64,000 nt of DNA. Source: Piezodorus guildinii (taxonomy: Eukaryota > Arthropoda > Insecta > Hemiptera > Pentatomidae). The notes under the pieces are model-generated. The model did no database searches. It saw only the letters and a list, made by a program, of their open reading frames with translations, and was not told the DNA's origin. Within the stretch, counting starts at the first letter, position 1. Every line of letters begins with the position of its first letter. The DNA lies in contig CM041298.1 of the NCBI GenBank assembly GCA_023052935.1, positions 19,812,871 to 19,876,870 on the forward strand. Direction: 5' to 3'. Position numbers and translations under genes: made by a program. Positions 44,124 through 55,913 of this stretch are shown piece after piece.

Positions 44124-44859
44124 CTTAAAATTTGATTTCCCTCCCTAACCATTGAGAATCGGAATATGGGTCTTATAGTTAACAAATAACACTTTTATTT
44201 AAACTTTGTATATTTATTCACTATGGAAACAGAAACATAAACTTCTTAATGATATAATATATTACACCTTTACAGTAATAACATTTTGACCGGAGTGCCC
44301 TGGCCCTAGGATTTGGGGGGTACATATAGGAAGGAATAGAGGAGGGGATGGAGGAAAGGCGGCAGAGATCAAATGGAGGGACATATGGATCACTTAGCAC
44401 CCATAATGTCAAAGTACTTCCTGTAGGGGCTCAGGTACGAGAAAAGGTGTCCCACAGACCCTTCGGAGGCAGAAGGCGGCATCCTTTATAATAGGAGGCA
44501 ACATAAATATTACTAACAACAATCACAATAACCTCTTCATAATTATAATTACAACTGTAATAGCAATTACAATAGATGAGTAAATCTCATTCCATAACTT
44601 TATGAATTATTTTGTTTCTCATGATGTCTAGTGTCGGCTCTCCCAGTATTCTCAGACATTTATGAGACATATATTTTGTTTTTAGTCCTTTTATTTTTTG
44701 CCTCCTCGCATCTTTGATGGGCCTAGGAAGGTAGGTTTGTAACGAACCATTTTAAAGGTAATTAAAGTAGAAAATTCGAAACCTGACGATAGAACAATAA
44801 CATCTTATTGAAATGTACGAATATTATTTTAAGGGTTTGGCTACCTATGTATAAAATAT
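44124..44859. other. Unassigned stretch
   Basis: A GC-richer block lies at 44290-44490. 44580-44740 has a sequence on the minus strand that may be a degraded LINE end, but I see no firm motif. Confidence 0.35.
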
Positions 44860-45095
44860 AAAATAAGGGAAAGTATTGCGATCTTGAAAATGTTCGAATT
44901 CCAGTTTTCAACGAAGTTGTCAGTTCGAATACACGTTTTAGGGTCCCCTGAGTCCAAATGACCAATTCCCGAAAAAAGGTCTGTGTGTGTGTGTGTGTGG
45001 TACGTCCAGCGCGAAAAAGAAAAGTCCTATGAAAATGAAATTTCATATTTAAGACAACTATACGCCCGAGATGCAGTAACTTAAACCATGATTTG
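44860..45095 (-). repeat. DR-A right third
   Basis: AAGTATTGCGATCTTGAAAATG, CGAATTCCAGTTTTCAACG, a GT run at 44981-44999 and TTTAAGACAACTATACGCCCG. It breaks at the AGATG word. Confidence 0.75.
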
Positions 45096-46015
45096 AATAT
45101 TTCATTTGTCCTTGATTTAATCCCATCCAAATTCTCAATCTTTCACCGGAAGCTTACTCACCTTCGTAATCCATTGGAACAATCCCTATCTCTAATCGTC
45201 CTTTTAGGTTGAAGCCTTAGTAACCCAGAGATCTCTCTAGTAACTATGCCCTTGGAATGGCAATGGCCAGCTTCTCCACTCATTTCCTGAGAGTATGTGA
45301 CTAGTGTCTTTCCTCAGTCTTCACTAACTCTTAAGACTAGTGACGCGGCTGACTGAGAGACGCTGGGATTTCCTGGTACTATTCTCAGAAACCCACTAGT
45401 GGGTCTCGGGGTTTGATTTGCAGATCATACGGGCAATACAAATATATTTTAAATGGATATCAATGTGACCAAGGTTGTTATTATTCTTTTTTTTTTACAG
45501 TTCTTGTTTATTCCTACCTACAATATTTAATAATTTACACGTAGGATTAATAATTTCTTATAGCTGTACTCATTGCCCTAGAGTGTGGCAGATTGTAATA
45601 TTTGTAAATGAATAAATTCTTAAAAAAACTAACGCAATTTCGTTTACTTTTATATTTTTAGCGTCTTTAATCAACAGTACTTTGGATATCGAACCGAAAG
45701 TGGGCTTGTATTCGAAAAGTAATTTAAAATGAAAACCCAGTCAGTACATAGTTCTGGAAATGCTGTGAAAAATTGTTATCGTTAGACGTATTTTCTCGGA
45801 ATATAATAGGCTTTTTCCCTGTGTGGAGGTTAATAAAAAAAGAATTCTACATTAAATATTGATATAAAAATTCCAAGAATATGTTGGTGGGTTTCATAGA
45901 TGAACAACTATACATATACAGTAAAATATCGTTATAACGCTCCGGCTGATATCTATTTCTCAGTCAGTGATTTTCCTATGAAAAATATTTCCAACTATCC
46001 GAAGTCAACATTCCT
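45096..46015. other. Unassigned stretch
   Basis: 45160-45440 is GC-richer, without an ORF. 45530-45630 ends GTGTGGCAGATTGTAATATTTG and resembles the 3' end word GGACAGATTGTAATATTG at 52356, so a small retroposon tail is possible. Confidence 0.35.
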
Positions 46016-46019
46016 CAGT

Positions 46020-46245
46020 AATAATTCGGGCATAAAGTTGTAGTAAATATGAAATTTCAGTTACATACGACTTTTCGGTTTTGCTCCAGACAATTGACAC
46101 ACGGACACACAAACCTTTTTGCGGGGCTTGGATGATTGGACTCAGGGGACCCTAAAATGTGTATTTCCGTTGTAAACTGGAAATCGAAAATTTTCAGGAT
46201 CGCAATACTTTCCCTTACTATATATAGTAAGTGAAAGTAAAAATC
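46020..46245 (+). repeat. DR-A right third
   Basis: CGGGCATAAAGTTGTAG, ACTTTTCGGTTTTGC, GCGGGGCTTGGATGATTGG, and the complete right end ACTATATATAGTAAGTGAAAG, with the terminal palindrome clearly visible. Confidence 0.75.
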
Positions 46246-46489
46246 TAATAATATTAATGATTGTAATAATTATTTAGAATTATTTTAATTGATAAAAAGA
46301 GAGAGAAATGAAAAATATATTTAAAAAATACAGTAATATATAAATGCAATATAGAACAACAAACCAAAAAAAAAAAAAAAATAATAATAATAAAAATTAG
46401 AATAATTAAAAATAGAAATGAAAATAAACTTCACTATCATTTATGTTATGAAGTGTAGACATTTCTCACATCACTTTAATCGCTGTACT

Positions 46490-47035
46490 TAAATTAGTTG
46501 GTATCTGATTGGGAAGCAAGAATGTGTTTAAAAAGGAGAGATTTGAAAGAAGATTGGGAAGGAGCATGACGGATGTGTGATGGGAGAGTATTCCAGAACA
46601 TAGTGGACCAGGCTAAGAAGGAAAATTCATATTTTTTGGTTCGATGGGAGGGCGTATAGAGATCGGAAAGACGGGATCTGGTTTCCTGAGAATGGATTGT
46701 GGATTTAAATTTCAGGAGACTATATACGTAAGAGGGGCGATGGGAGCGGATGACTTGATAGAGAAAGGAACCAAGGAAATATTGCCTTCGAATCGAGGGA
46801 AATAACCAATTTGACTCATCATAGAGGTGGGACACATGTGACCGTCTAGAGGTACCGAAGACAAATCTTAAGAAACAGTTCATGGCTCGTTTCAATCTGC
46901 CCTCAAGAGAGACAACCATACACCGCACAACTGTAGTCAAAATGGGGGAAAATAAGAGAGGATAGAAGGAGCTTCCGGGATGATTGTGGAACTTCTGGAC
47001 TTTTGGAAGTTTGGGCAATATAGGGTTTCCCATTT
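46490..47035 (-). mobile_element. CR-1 LINE, C-terminal ORF region
   Basis: One open frame of 179 codons on the minus strand (47033-46494): RSKVQ-like start, LLFSPILTTV, LKRAMNCFLRFVFGTSRRSH, the LF.SIRRQYFLGSFLYQ block, TRSRLSDLYTPSHRT and FWNTLPSHIRHAPSQSSFK. It is the cleanest copy of this LINE domain here, but it lacks the reverse transcriptase palm, and the initiating Met is not native. Confidence 0.8.
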
Positions 47036-47618
47036 ATAATGCATTTTCACTAATCATAGGATATGTAATTACTCGTAATAGCATATAATAACATAATGAT
47101 GGTATAATAACAAAAACAATGATTAATAGCTCATATTTGATGTAATATATTTAAAAACTGCTACTTTATGAAACGAGACAAAGTTAAACATTCGTTCCTT
47201 GTTCTTTACTTCATAATTAGAAAAATAACGAATGATTCAGACTATGTTCTGACAGATGATATAGTAGTTAACTACATTAAGTAGAAACAGAGATACGGTT
47301 TAATGTTTTCCTAATATAGAGGGAGCATAACCTCATTAACTTAATTGGTACAGAGTTTTTTTTTTGTTGGGTATATTCATGTTTTAATCATCTAAATGAT
47401 TATTCCTACTTATTATACGTTTTCATATCAAAACTCTTATTGGAAACGAATTAAGTGGAAGCATAAATGTGTTTTCCTACTTGTGAGTTTTAGTTAAACT
47501 TTAAAATCAGTATCAAAACTTTATTTATAAAGTATTCTGAGTTTTTTTTAAATTTACTATATTGTATTATCAACTTGTTTTTTTTTTTTGTTTTTTTCTG
47601 TATCTACAGTAGTTTGAG
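47036..47618. other. Unassigned AT-rich stretch
   Basis: No element or ORF recognised. T-runs at 47357-47365 and 47580-47597. Confidence 0.4.
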
Positions 47619-47630
47619 ACTTTTAAGTTT

Positions 47631-48306
47631 TTTTTTTAAAACTTATTTATTGATATTTACTACTGTATTAAATAAAAATACATCTAGTAAATGTGATGGT
47701 AATATTTAAAACTGTCATGAAATATCTGTTGAGACACTACCCAGTGGCAGCACTCTAAACTAGAAGGTCCCGTACCCATCTTCTTTTCAGACGCCTCGGA
47801 GGATTATCAGGGATTGAGAGGAAGGAAGGATTGAAACTAATGGATTGTAGTGGGAATGGAGTTTTCCATGGAAGGAATGGTACCTGGTTCGGGCTAAGTC
47901 AGCAACATATGGAATATTAAGGTCTATATGGAGTGTGTTTGTGACAAAATAAGGAGCATTGAGGATTTTCCGAAGAATTTTAGGTTGTAAGGATTGGATA
48001 CGAGAGGAATTCGATGGTTTAGTAGATCCCCATAGCTCTACTCCGTAAGTCCATATCGGTCTTATGATGGTCATATAAATGAGTCTTTTGTAATTAAGTG
48101 GAAGGTTCGAGCGTTCGTCCAGTAAGTGTTGAAGTAGTCGAAAACGTCGGGCAGTTTCTTGTCGTTTAAGTCTTGTATGGAGATTCCAAGATAGACGTTT
48201 CTTAAGGTGGAGTCCTAGGTATCGAATCTGTTCAACAGGGGCTAGTGGAGTGTCATAAAAGAATACTGTAGGGCAGGAAGACATTGGTTTACGACGAAGG
48301 GTAAAT
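47631..48306 (-). mobile_element. Jk-1 LINE insertion with 12-bp target duplication
   Basis: Minus strand: PTVFFYDTPLAPVEQIRYLG, RLSWNLHTRLKRQETARR, IIRPIWTYGVELWGS, KILRKILNAPYFVTN and the C-terminus, followed by a 3' UTR and poly-A (T-run 47627-47636). Flanked by ACTTTTAAGTTT (47619-47630) and ACTTTTAAATTT (48307-48318), 11 of 12 identical. The frame is open over 165 codons. Confidence 0.88.
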
Positions 48307-48555
48307 ACTTTTAAATTTAAGTGAAAGATCTTCAGAAAATACGCAGAATATTAAAAATGTATTACCATTAAACACGAATTATTAAGGACGCTATTGAAGA
48401 TATCTCCACCACTGTTGCTACCGTTGTCATTATATAATTTTTTAAATTCTAACATAATTTAATTTTTTCAACTTTATCATCATCGGAGACAATGTCATAG
48501 AATTAAATTGCGCGTAATGGTTACATGCACTGATTGTTTTATTTACCTTCCATGA

Positions 48556-48830
48556 TTTAGAATAGAATAGAAAGTAAATTTTATTCAAGGACTATATCCC
48601 TTTAGAATAACAAATTCGTATAGTTTATAATAGGGGTACTCACTACGTTTGCTATAGCATGCTATTTGTACAGGAAATAACTGTAGAAACTCGACGGGTT
48701 TAGCAAAATAACACAAATAGCATGCTATAGCAAACGTAGTGAGTACCCCTAATATACAACATGTCTGACCAACAGACAAAATAAACATAATTAAAATTAA
48801 AAAAAATCCTCAAAAAATAATTTTGTTGAT
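48556..48830 (-). mobile_element. CR-1 LINE 3' end interrupted by a MITE
   Basis: The AGAATAGAATAG tail complement and the TTATTCAAGGACTATATCCC hairpin at 48560-48603, then AGAATAACAAATTCG. It continues after the MITE with TACAACATGTCTGACC..AACAGACAAA, aligning with the plus-strand copy's 3' UTR at 49500-49580. Confidence 0.65.
48631..48751. mobile_element. 121-bp palindromic MITE
   Basis: Perfect 39-bp inverted arms (48631-48669 and 48713-48751), starting TAGGGGTACTCACTACG, around a 43-bp loop. The outer TA on each side is the likely target duplication, giving a 117-bp TA-flanked element. The closest recognisable class is Tc1/mariner-type MITEs, by target preference only. The host CR-1 copy at 49500-49580 provides the uninterrupted sequence. 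Confidence 0.85.
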
Positions 48831-49004
48831 TTATCAATCCTTTGGTGCTTAATCAATTATAATTGATGATCGTGAATATAAAATTATTAGCATTCATGAA
48901 TGCAGCTATAATTGCTATGAATTAGATTATATTTCTTTGTAAATAAGTATCGAATAATCATTTATTAATGAACGAAAATTATTTATAATAATAATATTTC
49001 CTTG

Positions 49005-49622
49005 GATCATACCTCTACCAAACTATTAACTCCCAGCATCCTTCCTACATCTACAGTCTCCTTTAAATTTAAATCCTCAGTCCACTGTCTTGAAACTAGA
49101 TCGCGACATTCTGACCTTTACCTTCCTACCCACAGAACCTAATGTTTTGATCGTTCCTTTATTGTTCGCTCTACCACACTCTGGAATTCTCTACCTATCC
49201 ACATTCGCCATACTGCCTCTTTATCCTCATTCAAATCCCAACTTTTCCTATACCTTCTGTCATCCCAAATAGACTATCAGCAAACGTGATATTTCAATTC
49301 TATCTAGAAATCTACATTGAATGAATGAAGATTACTGTCTACCGCCCAAATTTTAATTTGCTTTTGTTTAAATAAAATTTTATTTTCTCAAAGGATAAAG
49401 ATTAGAAGATATATATAAATTTGTTTTATTAGTTTCTTTTTTATTTCCAATGTATAGTATTTTTCCTCATTGTAAACAATTGTAATTTTAATATAATCAT
49501 TGTAAATAATAATTAATCATATTTTTTTGTCAGTTGCAAGACATAGTATATATTCAAATTGTACATACTGTTATTCTTAGGGGACCTAGTCCCAGAATAA
49601 ACTATTTTTCTATTCTATTCTA
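49005..49622 (+). mobile_element. CR-1 LINE 3' part with complete tail
   Basis: The C-terminal block ETRSRHSDLYLPTHRT, RSTTLWNSLPIHIRHTAS (about 49100-49215, spanning a frame change), then a 3' UTR of about 340 bp ending in GGGGACCTAGTCCCAGAATAAA and TATTCTATTCTA. This provides the reference 3' end for the family. Confidence 0.8.
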
Positions 49623-50265
49623 GGGTTAGCTAACTCGAAGGTTTTATCCGACACCACCAAGTACTGCCACACAGTTTCGTCCAATGATTACCGTTCAAGC
49701 CCAAGCCCTCGAGATCAGCTTTAACGCAATCCTCCCATCGACGCTTCGGCCTACTTTTCGGACGCCTACCAGTCGGTTCAGCGAATACGAACTTTCTCGG
49801 AGTCCGTTCCTCACCGAGCCCAGCAATTTTACTCGCCCATTTGAGTCTCCGCGACGCTATCAACTCAATTATATTCACAGGATACAAGTTTCGTATTCCA
49901 CGTTGTGCAACCCTCTAAACTCCCCAGTGGCCTCATCTCTCTTCGGACCAAATATTTACGCTGTATCTTATTGTTGAAAACCTTAAGCCGTTGTTCATCC
50001 TTCAAAGGAAGCGGCACGTTTCACATCCGTAAAGAACCGGCGGAAGAATAATAGTTTTATAAATTCTAACCTTTAAGTTTTTAGATAGAAGCCGGGAGCT
50101 AAATAACGTACCAACAGAATAATAACACGCATTTTTCTTGTTATCATTGAACCTAAATAATTGAATTTCTCTCGTGCTCAAAAGTATGCCCTGATATATC
50201 AATATCACCAAGGGTAATTATCAATACCCTATAATAATAATTAACAATTATAATATCAAACAATA
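49623..50265 (-). mobile_element. RTE-3-like LINE
   Basis: Minus strand. The frame 50211-50002 carries KNACYYSVGTLF, KNLKVRIYKTIILPPVLYGC (equivalent to 8960-9060). The frame 49887-49630 carries RRLKWASKIAGLGEERTPRK and GRRPKSRPKRRWEDC. A frameshifted stretch separates them. No RT palm remains. It abuts the CR-1 tail at 49622. Confidence 0.8.
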
Positions 50266-51070
50266 AAAAACCTGGATGAACGTCTTGGATGAATAAAATA
50301 ACAAAATGTATGGTTTAAGCGTAAATATGTTTCCCTTCGAAACTAACAGACTTTTCAGTCTTTTTCGTTCCTTCCACCCAATGGACTTACAGGACGAAAA
50401 GAACGGTCTAAACCCAAACTTTCTAAATACAAGATGCTAAAAAATAGGTACTTGGATCTCCTGTATTTGTGCCTTAGCATACAAAAAGGCTCAGTTTTGA
50501 GTAATGCCAAGAAGTGCCAACGGGCAATACGAGGCCTGAGCCGTGGACTGTATATACCATTATCACTGTATATACATAGAATGTTTATGTATTTATTTTT
50601 GTAAGTAAGGTGTAGGATAAGAAAAAAAACAAAAAAAAAAAAACCAAGAAGAGAAAAATGCAAAGTAATATATAAAAAAAAAACTCTTTAATAAAAACCA
50701 TCAACATACCTAATTATATGATCTTTTATCATGTAAAAAGCAGAATCCGATTTTTAATTTAGTATCCTTATGTAAAAGTTCTTATTTCGTATCAATGTTT
50801 ACAGCTAATATTGCAGGATAAAAACAGGAATAAATTCTTACGTAGGGATAAGCTATGAAATTCTCTCATAACAATTTTCAATCCCATTCACGGCTAATAA
50901 GATTTTTAAAAAATAGGAAAGGTTATTTTGAAATTTCCTAATTTCTAAATAAAAGAAAATAATGTAGATGAGACTGTATGGTTATGTTCTGGCGGATATT
51001 AGCATGTCGACTCTAACATCATTATTGGATTTTCTTTCTACCCAACATATTCATGTGTAATACGATTCTG
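50266..51070. other. Unassigned stretch
   Basis: The 102-codon minus frame (50355-50663) shows no domain I can name. The remainder is AT-rich without a recognised element. Confidence 0.35.
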
Positions 51071-51074
51071 ATTA

Positions 51075-51150
51075 AAAATATGGAGTACGCAATACACAAC
51101 TTTCACTTAAATCACTTCTTGAAATTAACTTTTTTATAAACATTAAATAG
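51075..51150 (+). repeat. DR-A left-end fragment
   Basis: GTACGCAATACACAACTTTCACTTA and about 40 bp more. Diverged. Confidence 0.5.
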
Positions 51151-51635
51151 AAACAAGAAATATACAGTGAGTATCAAAAGTATTCGGAATTCACTACCAT
51201 TCCGTAATTCACTTGTTTTTAACTTATGTTTTTAGAATAGTCGTTAACCACTTTATTATTTTAGAAGGAAGGTTATACAATAGCTAAAACGAAAAATTAC
51301 GACAACAATCATCTTTTTTATTAACGTATTGAACGTTTATTTATGAAAAAATTAAAAATAGTGTATGTTAATGGTGTCAAAAGTATTCGGAATTTCGTTT
51401 TTCCTTATTATATTAATGCAGTGATAATAAATAAACATCCAGTTGGTAAAAATGTTTGTATAATTATAGATTTTAGCCAACTATGAATGGATTTTACTAA
51501 TTAATTAATTTGTTAGTGTGAAATATTACCCCACTCCAACACTTATTGTATCTTGAGGCCATTATCATTTTGAATATAGTATTTCTGAATTTCTTTTTAT
51601 AAGACCAAAAAAAGTTGGGCGAATCATGGCGGGAA
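51151..51635. other. Unassigned stretch with a short spaced repeat
   Basis: GTATCAAAAGTATTCGGAATT at 51172 and GTGTCAAAAGTATTCGGAATT at 51375 are near-identical 21-bp direct repeats 200 bp apart. Such words are seen near mariner/Tc1-type ends, but I cannot show inverted repeats here. Confidence 0.35.
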
Positions 51636-52189
51636 GAGTAAGATAAAGTATTGCGATCGTGAAAATTTTAGAATTCCAGTTTTCAACGAAAGTACACATT
51701 TTAGGGTCACCTTAGTCCAAATAACCAAGTCCCGAAAAAATGTCTATCTGTGTCGTGCGCGCCCGGTGTGTGTGTGTGTGTGTGTGTGTGGTAAGTCTAG
51801 AGCAAAACCGATGATTCTTAGATAACTAAAATTTTATATTTAAGCAAACCAATTTACAGCACTTCACAAAAGCCACTTTATACCATGCATTTTGCACCTT
51901 ATTATGATTTTCTCAACAATGGCTCAAACGATTTTGATTAAACTCGCTATATGGATGTTAAATTTATTAAATTATATTTAATACCATGTAAGTTTAATTC
52001 TGATTGAAATAGTCTAACAGGGCTTAAATGACGATATTTTAAATTTTCTTTCTCTAAACTACTTTTAATTTTGTACATTCCAAAAAATTAACTATATCAT
52101 CTTAATGAAATTAATGTACAAGTTGGACGAATCCGATGACCAAATAAAGGATAAAAGAGAAAAACTATTTTTTAACTTAATTTTAGGTT

Positions 52190-52395
52190 GTATAGGTATG
52201 ACTGACTTTTGTATATATTTTTATTGATTTTGTTTTGTATATATGTATATTGTATTATTATTATTATTATATAAATTTATTGTTTTGTATATATCGTGTG
52301 AATGTAGTATGAATGTTGTACGTTATCACTATTAAAAATGTCCTGAATTGGACAGATTGTAATATTGCTCAAAAAAAAAAAAAAAAAAAAAAAAA
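52190..52395 (+). mobile_element. Short retroposon tail in DR-A
   Basis: About 200 bp ending in the hairpin TGTCCTGAATTGGACA, AGATTGTAATATTGCTC and an A-run of about 25. TTAGGTT-type words lie on both sides, suggesting a target duplication. The family is unknown. Confidence 0.5.
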
Positions 52396-52557
52396 CTTAG
52401 GTTTTTTTTTTTTTTATAATTAGAACAATAATGTAGACGTATAATATACCGTTGGAAAGAGAAAGATTTTAGAAAAATTATTATCTGATACACAGATTTG
52501 TAAAAAGTAATATAAAGTGAAAAATGGGGAATAAAATTGCTACTGATTAGCAATTTA

Positions 52558-52831
52558 TTTATTTATTTATTTTATTTAACGTCACTTTATGCTACTATAG
52601 CTAATCGGACGATGCTACAGTGGGAGTCCTAAATTTTGCCTATCCAGGTTTTATTAGGATAGGGATCTTTAACGAGTACCTGACATTGCACAGGCTCGGG
52701 ACCACCTTTTAACGTCCCCTCCGAAGGACGGCGTAACTAAGAATTTTTTACTCCCATTAAAAAATCCTAGGACCACCTGCGGGTTTGAACCCGTGACCTT
52801 TAGCATGGGAGGCTGTTACGCTAGCCACCCA
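52558..52831 (-). mobile_element. SINE-B with 12-bp target duplication
   Basis: Full-length minus-strand SINE-B: 3' end TTTAACGTCACTTTATGC (52575), the ATTAAAAAATCCTAGG body word, and a tRNA-like head at 52765-52828 with a B box readable as GGTTCAAACCC. ATTAGCAATTTA is repeated at 52546-52557 and 52832-52843, inside DR-A. Confidence 0.92.
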
Positions 52832-53024
52832 ATTAGCAATTTAATATAGTTCTATTTTAAAATCTAAATCATATGTTTCCAACGAAAATGAATACACGTT
52901 TTATTCAAAGCAAATTCCAATATTTTTCATATTGAAGTATATTTAATAGTTCTTAAATTGATTTTATCAGTCAAGGTAAGTAAAAGTCGTGTGTTGGCAG
53001 CACCAGATTTTTTTTTCAAGGTAG

Positions 53025-53640
53025 AATGAGCATGTGTCTATTGGTGCTATACCCTAAATAACATATTCTATTTCACCTCACGCTAGCGATATTACGTTTG
53101 TTATTTCGCTTCGGGAAATAACTGAAAGAATAGAACAGTAGCTTACCCTTAAATATAGAATTTGCTTTATGTTTATTTACGATCAGAAATAACCCTGTAG
53201 AGAGAGAGGGGTAGACAAATTGTAAGATATAAGAGGATTTGGTCTGGCACAACGGTCCATATATCTCAAGAAGGTGGACTCAGGGGTGGTTGGCAGTTCC
53301 CAGTAAAGTCTAGTTCCGCGGTAAAAGCAGTATCAGCTCTTCTCCCGTCTTAGATCTATCAAGTTATCGTTTTTAGGATGAGATACGTCCGTGGGTGCAT
53401 TATAGCAACTTATCATGTGTTTGCAGAGTGTTTTTCGCTATATTTTCCTCGGAATACAATAAATTTCTGCACGAAGGCGGTGGAGCGGTTGAGGCACTTT
53501 TCCATATTCCTCTTCATAGTTCCCGAAATATATTTTTGCGAATTCAGGATATCTATGATATACTAAACTTATAAGTTCGGTAATCTTCTCCTTAAATTTT
53601 TTTATTTGATTTTTTTTTAAACCATTGTAATAAGTAACTA
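53025..53640. other. Unassigned stretch
   Basis: 53220-53360 is GC-richer. Frames on both strands (53378-53566; 53710-53438) overlap a DR-A edge and are not convincing. Confidence 0.35.
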
Positions 53641-53645
53641 AAAAA

Positions 53646-54403
53646 TCTGGTGCGGGCAACACACGACTTTCACTTACTTCCATTTTAAAAATCAATGAAA
53701 GTATTTTCAAGTACAGTTAGAGATAAAAATACGTGAAACTATTAAAGAATTAATTAAATTGAATTTATATTGAAACATGTGTTTTATTAAAAAATCTATT
53801 ATATTATTACCTAATTATCTAATCAGTTAGTTTTATCTTCTTTTCATCACTCTCTATTAAGTTTTAAAATCTTGTCTATATGATAATATTTTTTCTAAAA
53901 TCTTTAGCTTTCCAACGGCATATCATACATGTTTATTACTGCTCTTTTGTTCAAAAACAAAAAATTGCATTAAAAAAATATTTTTTCTGTTTTATCCTTT
54001 AATTGGGTATCGAATTCATTCAATTTATATATTTACCTGTTTTTCGTCAGTGGTAACTAAATAATAAAATTATTTTATATAATCAACAAAATTAAAGGTA
54101 CTTTAGAGAAATAAAATTTAAAATATCCGCATATATGCCCTGTCAGACCATTTTAATCAGAATGAAACCGACATGATATTAAAGCCCATTAAATTTTACA
54201 TCGATATAGCGAGTTTAATAAAAACCGTCGGAAATGTTTTCGAGAAAATCGAAAAAAGGTTAAAAATGCATGGTATAAAGTGGCTCTTCTGGTAGGTTAA
54301 TTTTGATGAAAATGGCTTTGTAACGTCTTAAATATTTGTCGTATATTTGTCTTAAATTTGAAATTTCAGTTTCATGGGAATTTTCGTTTCCGCCCGGGAG
54401 TTA

Positions 54404-54453
<50 letters not shown>

Positions 54454-54578
54454 ACAGACATTTTTGCGGGACTTGGTTATTTGGACTCAGGGGATCCTAA
54501 AATGTGTATTGAAAACTGGAATTCGAAAATTTTCACGATACCAATACTTTCTCTTACTATATATAGTAAATATAGTAA
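53646..54578 (+). repeat. DR-A full-length copy with expanded (AC)n
   Basis: TCTGGTGCGGGCAACACACG to ATATATAGTAAATATAGT. The microsatellite position is expanded to about 45 bp at 54407-54452. Otherwise collinear with 4046. Confidence 0.8.
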
Positions 54579-54604
54579 AAAAATGTATAATAAAAAATAA
54601 AAGA

Positions 54605-54850
54605 ATAAAACGCTGCAAATTATAATACAATGGTTTATTATTTACAAATAAAAATACTAGGTTATAACTGTTTTCAGAGCTGTTGATAGGCAATTAAGTA
54701 ATATAACAAGCAATAATTCAAAGGATAATATCATATCACTACTGATAGTTTCAAAACGCTATATCTCAGCTAATTGTTAAGCAATTTCAATGATTCTTTT
54801 TTCATTTTGCCGAAAACTTAATACTCTTTAAAAAGCTTTTTTATTGATTA
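54605..54850 (+). repeat. Repeat B, copy 2
   Basis: Collinear with 39965-40210 and, again, directly right of a DR-A terminus. Identity is about 80% by eye. Confidence 0.75.
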
Positions 54851-55560
54851 GAATAAACGGAACTCAAAATTTGAGAGGGGTGGGGAGGTATTTTTTTTTT
54901 TTTTTTGGTCGACTACAAAGGTTCATTATTGAAAAAATAAACCATAAGCATTTATACAGGACTGCGCTAATATTTCTCTTTCTTTTCTTTGATTTTCATC
55001 CAAATAAAACTTCCTTATGCCAGAAATATATCCTTATCATTAATAATAACCGAGTTATCAGGGAAACATATCTCTCATAAGTTGTGGCTTGACCATGTAA
55101 GATGATTATTTTAATTGTTTTTGTTCTTTGTTCATCGCGTTGCCTTGATCTCGATAATATTTTTAATTTTTCTCTTTGTTCAATAATAACCGATTTGTGG
55201 TGGAATTACATCTATTATAATATGTTACTTAAATATACATAATGATTTTTTTTTTTTTTTTAATTTACCACGCATTACTGATTCTAAAACTATATAATTG
55301 TTTTTCTCTATCTTCAAGAATCACTGAGTTATGTATTGGCATATTTATGGGTGGTTTTTCATCTTTTTTTCTTTCTTTTTTCTCTTTTTTATAATTATTC
55401 GCGGTTTTTAGTTAAAAAACACTAATGATTTTTTTCTCTATCTTCGAAAATAACGTAGTTTATTAATTTTTTTCCCATTTTTATTTATTTATTTTTTAGC
55501 AGTATAGCCACACCAACAGAACTAAACTGTGTTAAAAATATTACAAGAGGGTGAAAACAC
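54851..55560. other. T-rich unassigned stretch
   Basis: Low complexity with several T-runs (54888-54906, 55246-55262). No gene recognised. Confidence 0.45.
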
Positions 55561-55577
55561 GTTATACAATACAAAAG

Positions 55578-55885
55578 AAAACGTGACTCTTTTTCATTCA
55601 AACCAATATAGCTAAACGATTGGTCCTAGCGACAAGTTTTATATAACAGAAAATATTTTTCATTTAATTTCTGACAGGGAAACTTCCGTCAAATATTCGA
55701 TCAGAACAACACCAACAAAGTTAGAGTTGGTCAAAAAACCTGAACTTTTTTTCATTCAAACCAATAAGCTCCTAAACGAACACGTTTAATATAGCAGAAA
55801 ATATTCCTTTATTAAATTTCTGACGAGATGAACTGTCGTCAAATATTTGATCTGAATAACAATAACAGAGATAGGACGTGTCAAA
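55578..55885. repeat. Two tandem ~155-bp units
   Basis: Units at about 55578-55735 and 55738-55885 share TTTTTCATTCAAACCAATA, CAGAAAATATT, AATTTCTGAC and CGTCAAATATT..GATC in the same order. A further degenerate end of a unit may lie at 55510-55560. Confidence 0.7.
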
Positions 55886-55913
55886 TGTGTTAGGGTTAAA
55901 AAATCTGGTGCTG

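Larger units (their letters stand above)
51640..53020 (-). repeat. DR-A copy with two insertions
   Basis: Minus-strand DR-A from the right end (AAGTATTGCGATCGTG, 51646) to the left end (GTCGTGTGTTGGCAGCACCAG, 52987-53009). It has a GT run at 51766-51790. A small retroposon tail (about 52190-52395) and a SINE-B (52558-52831) interrupt it. Confidence 0.8.
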
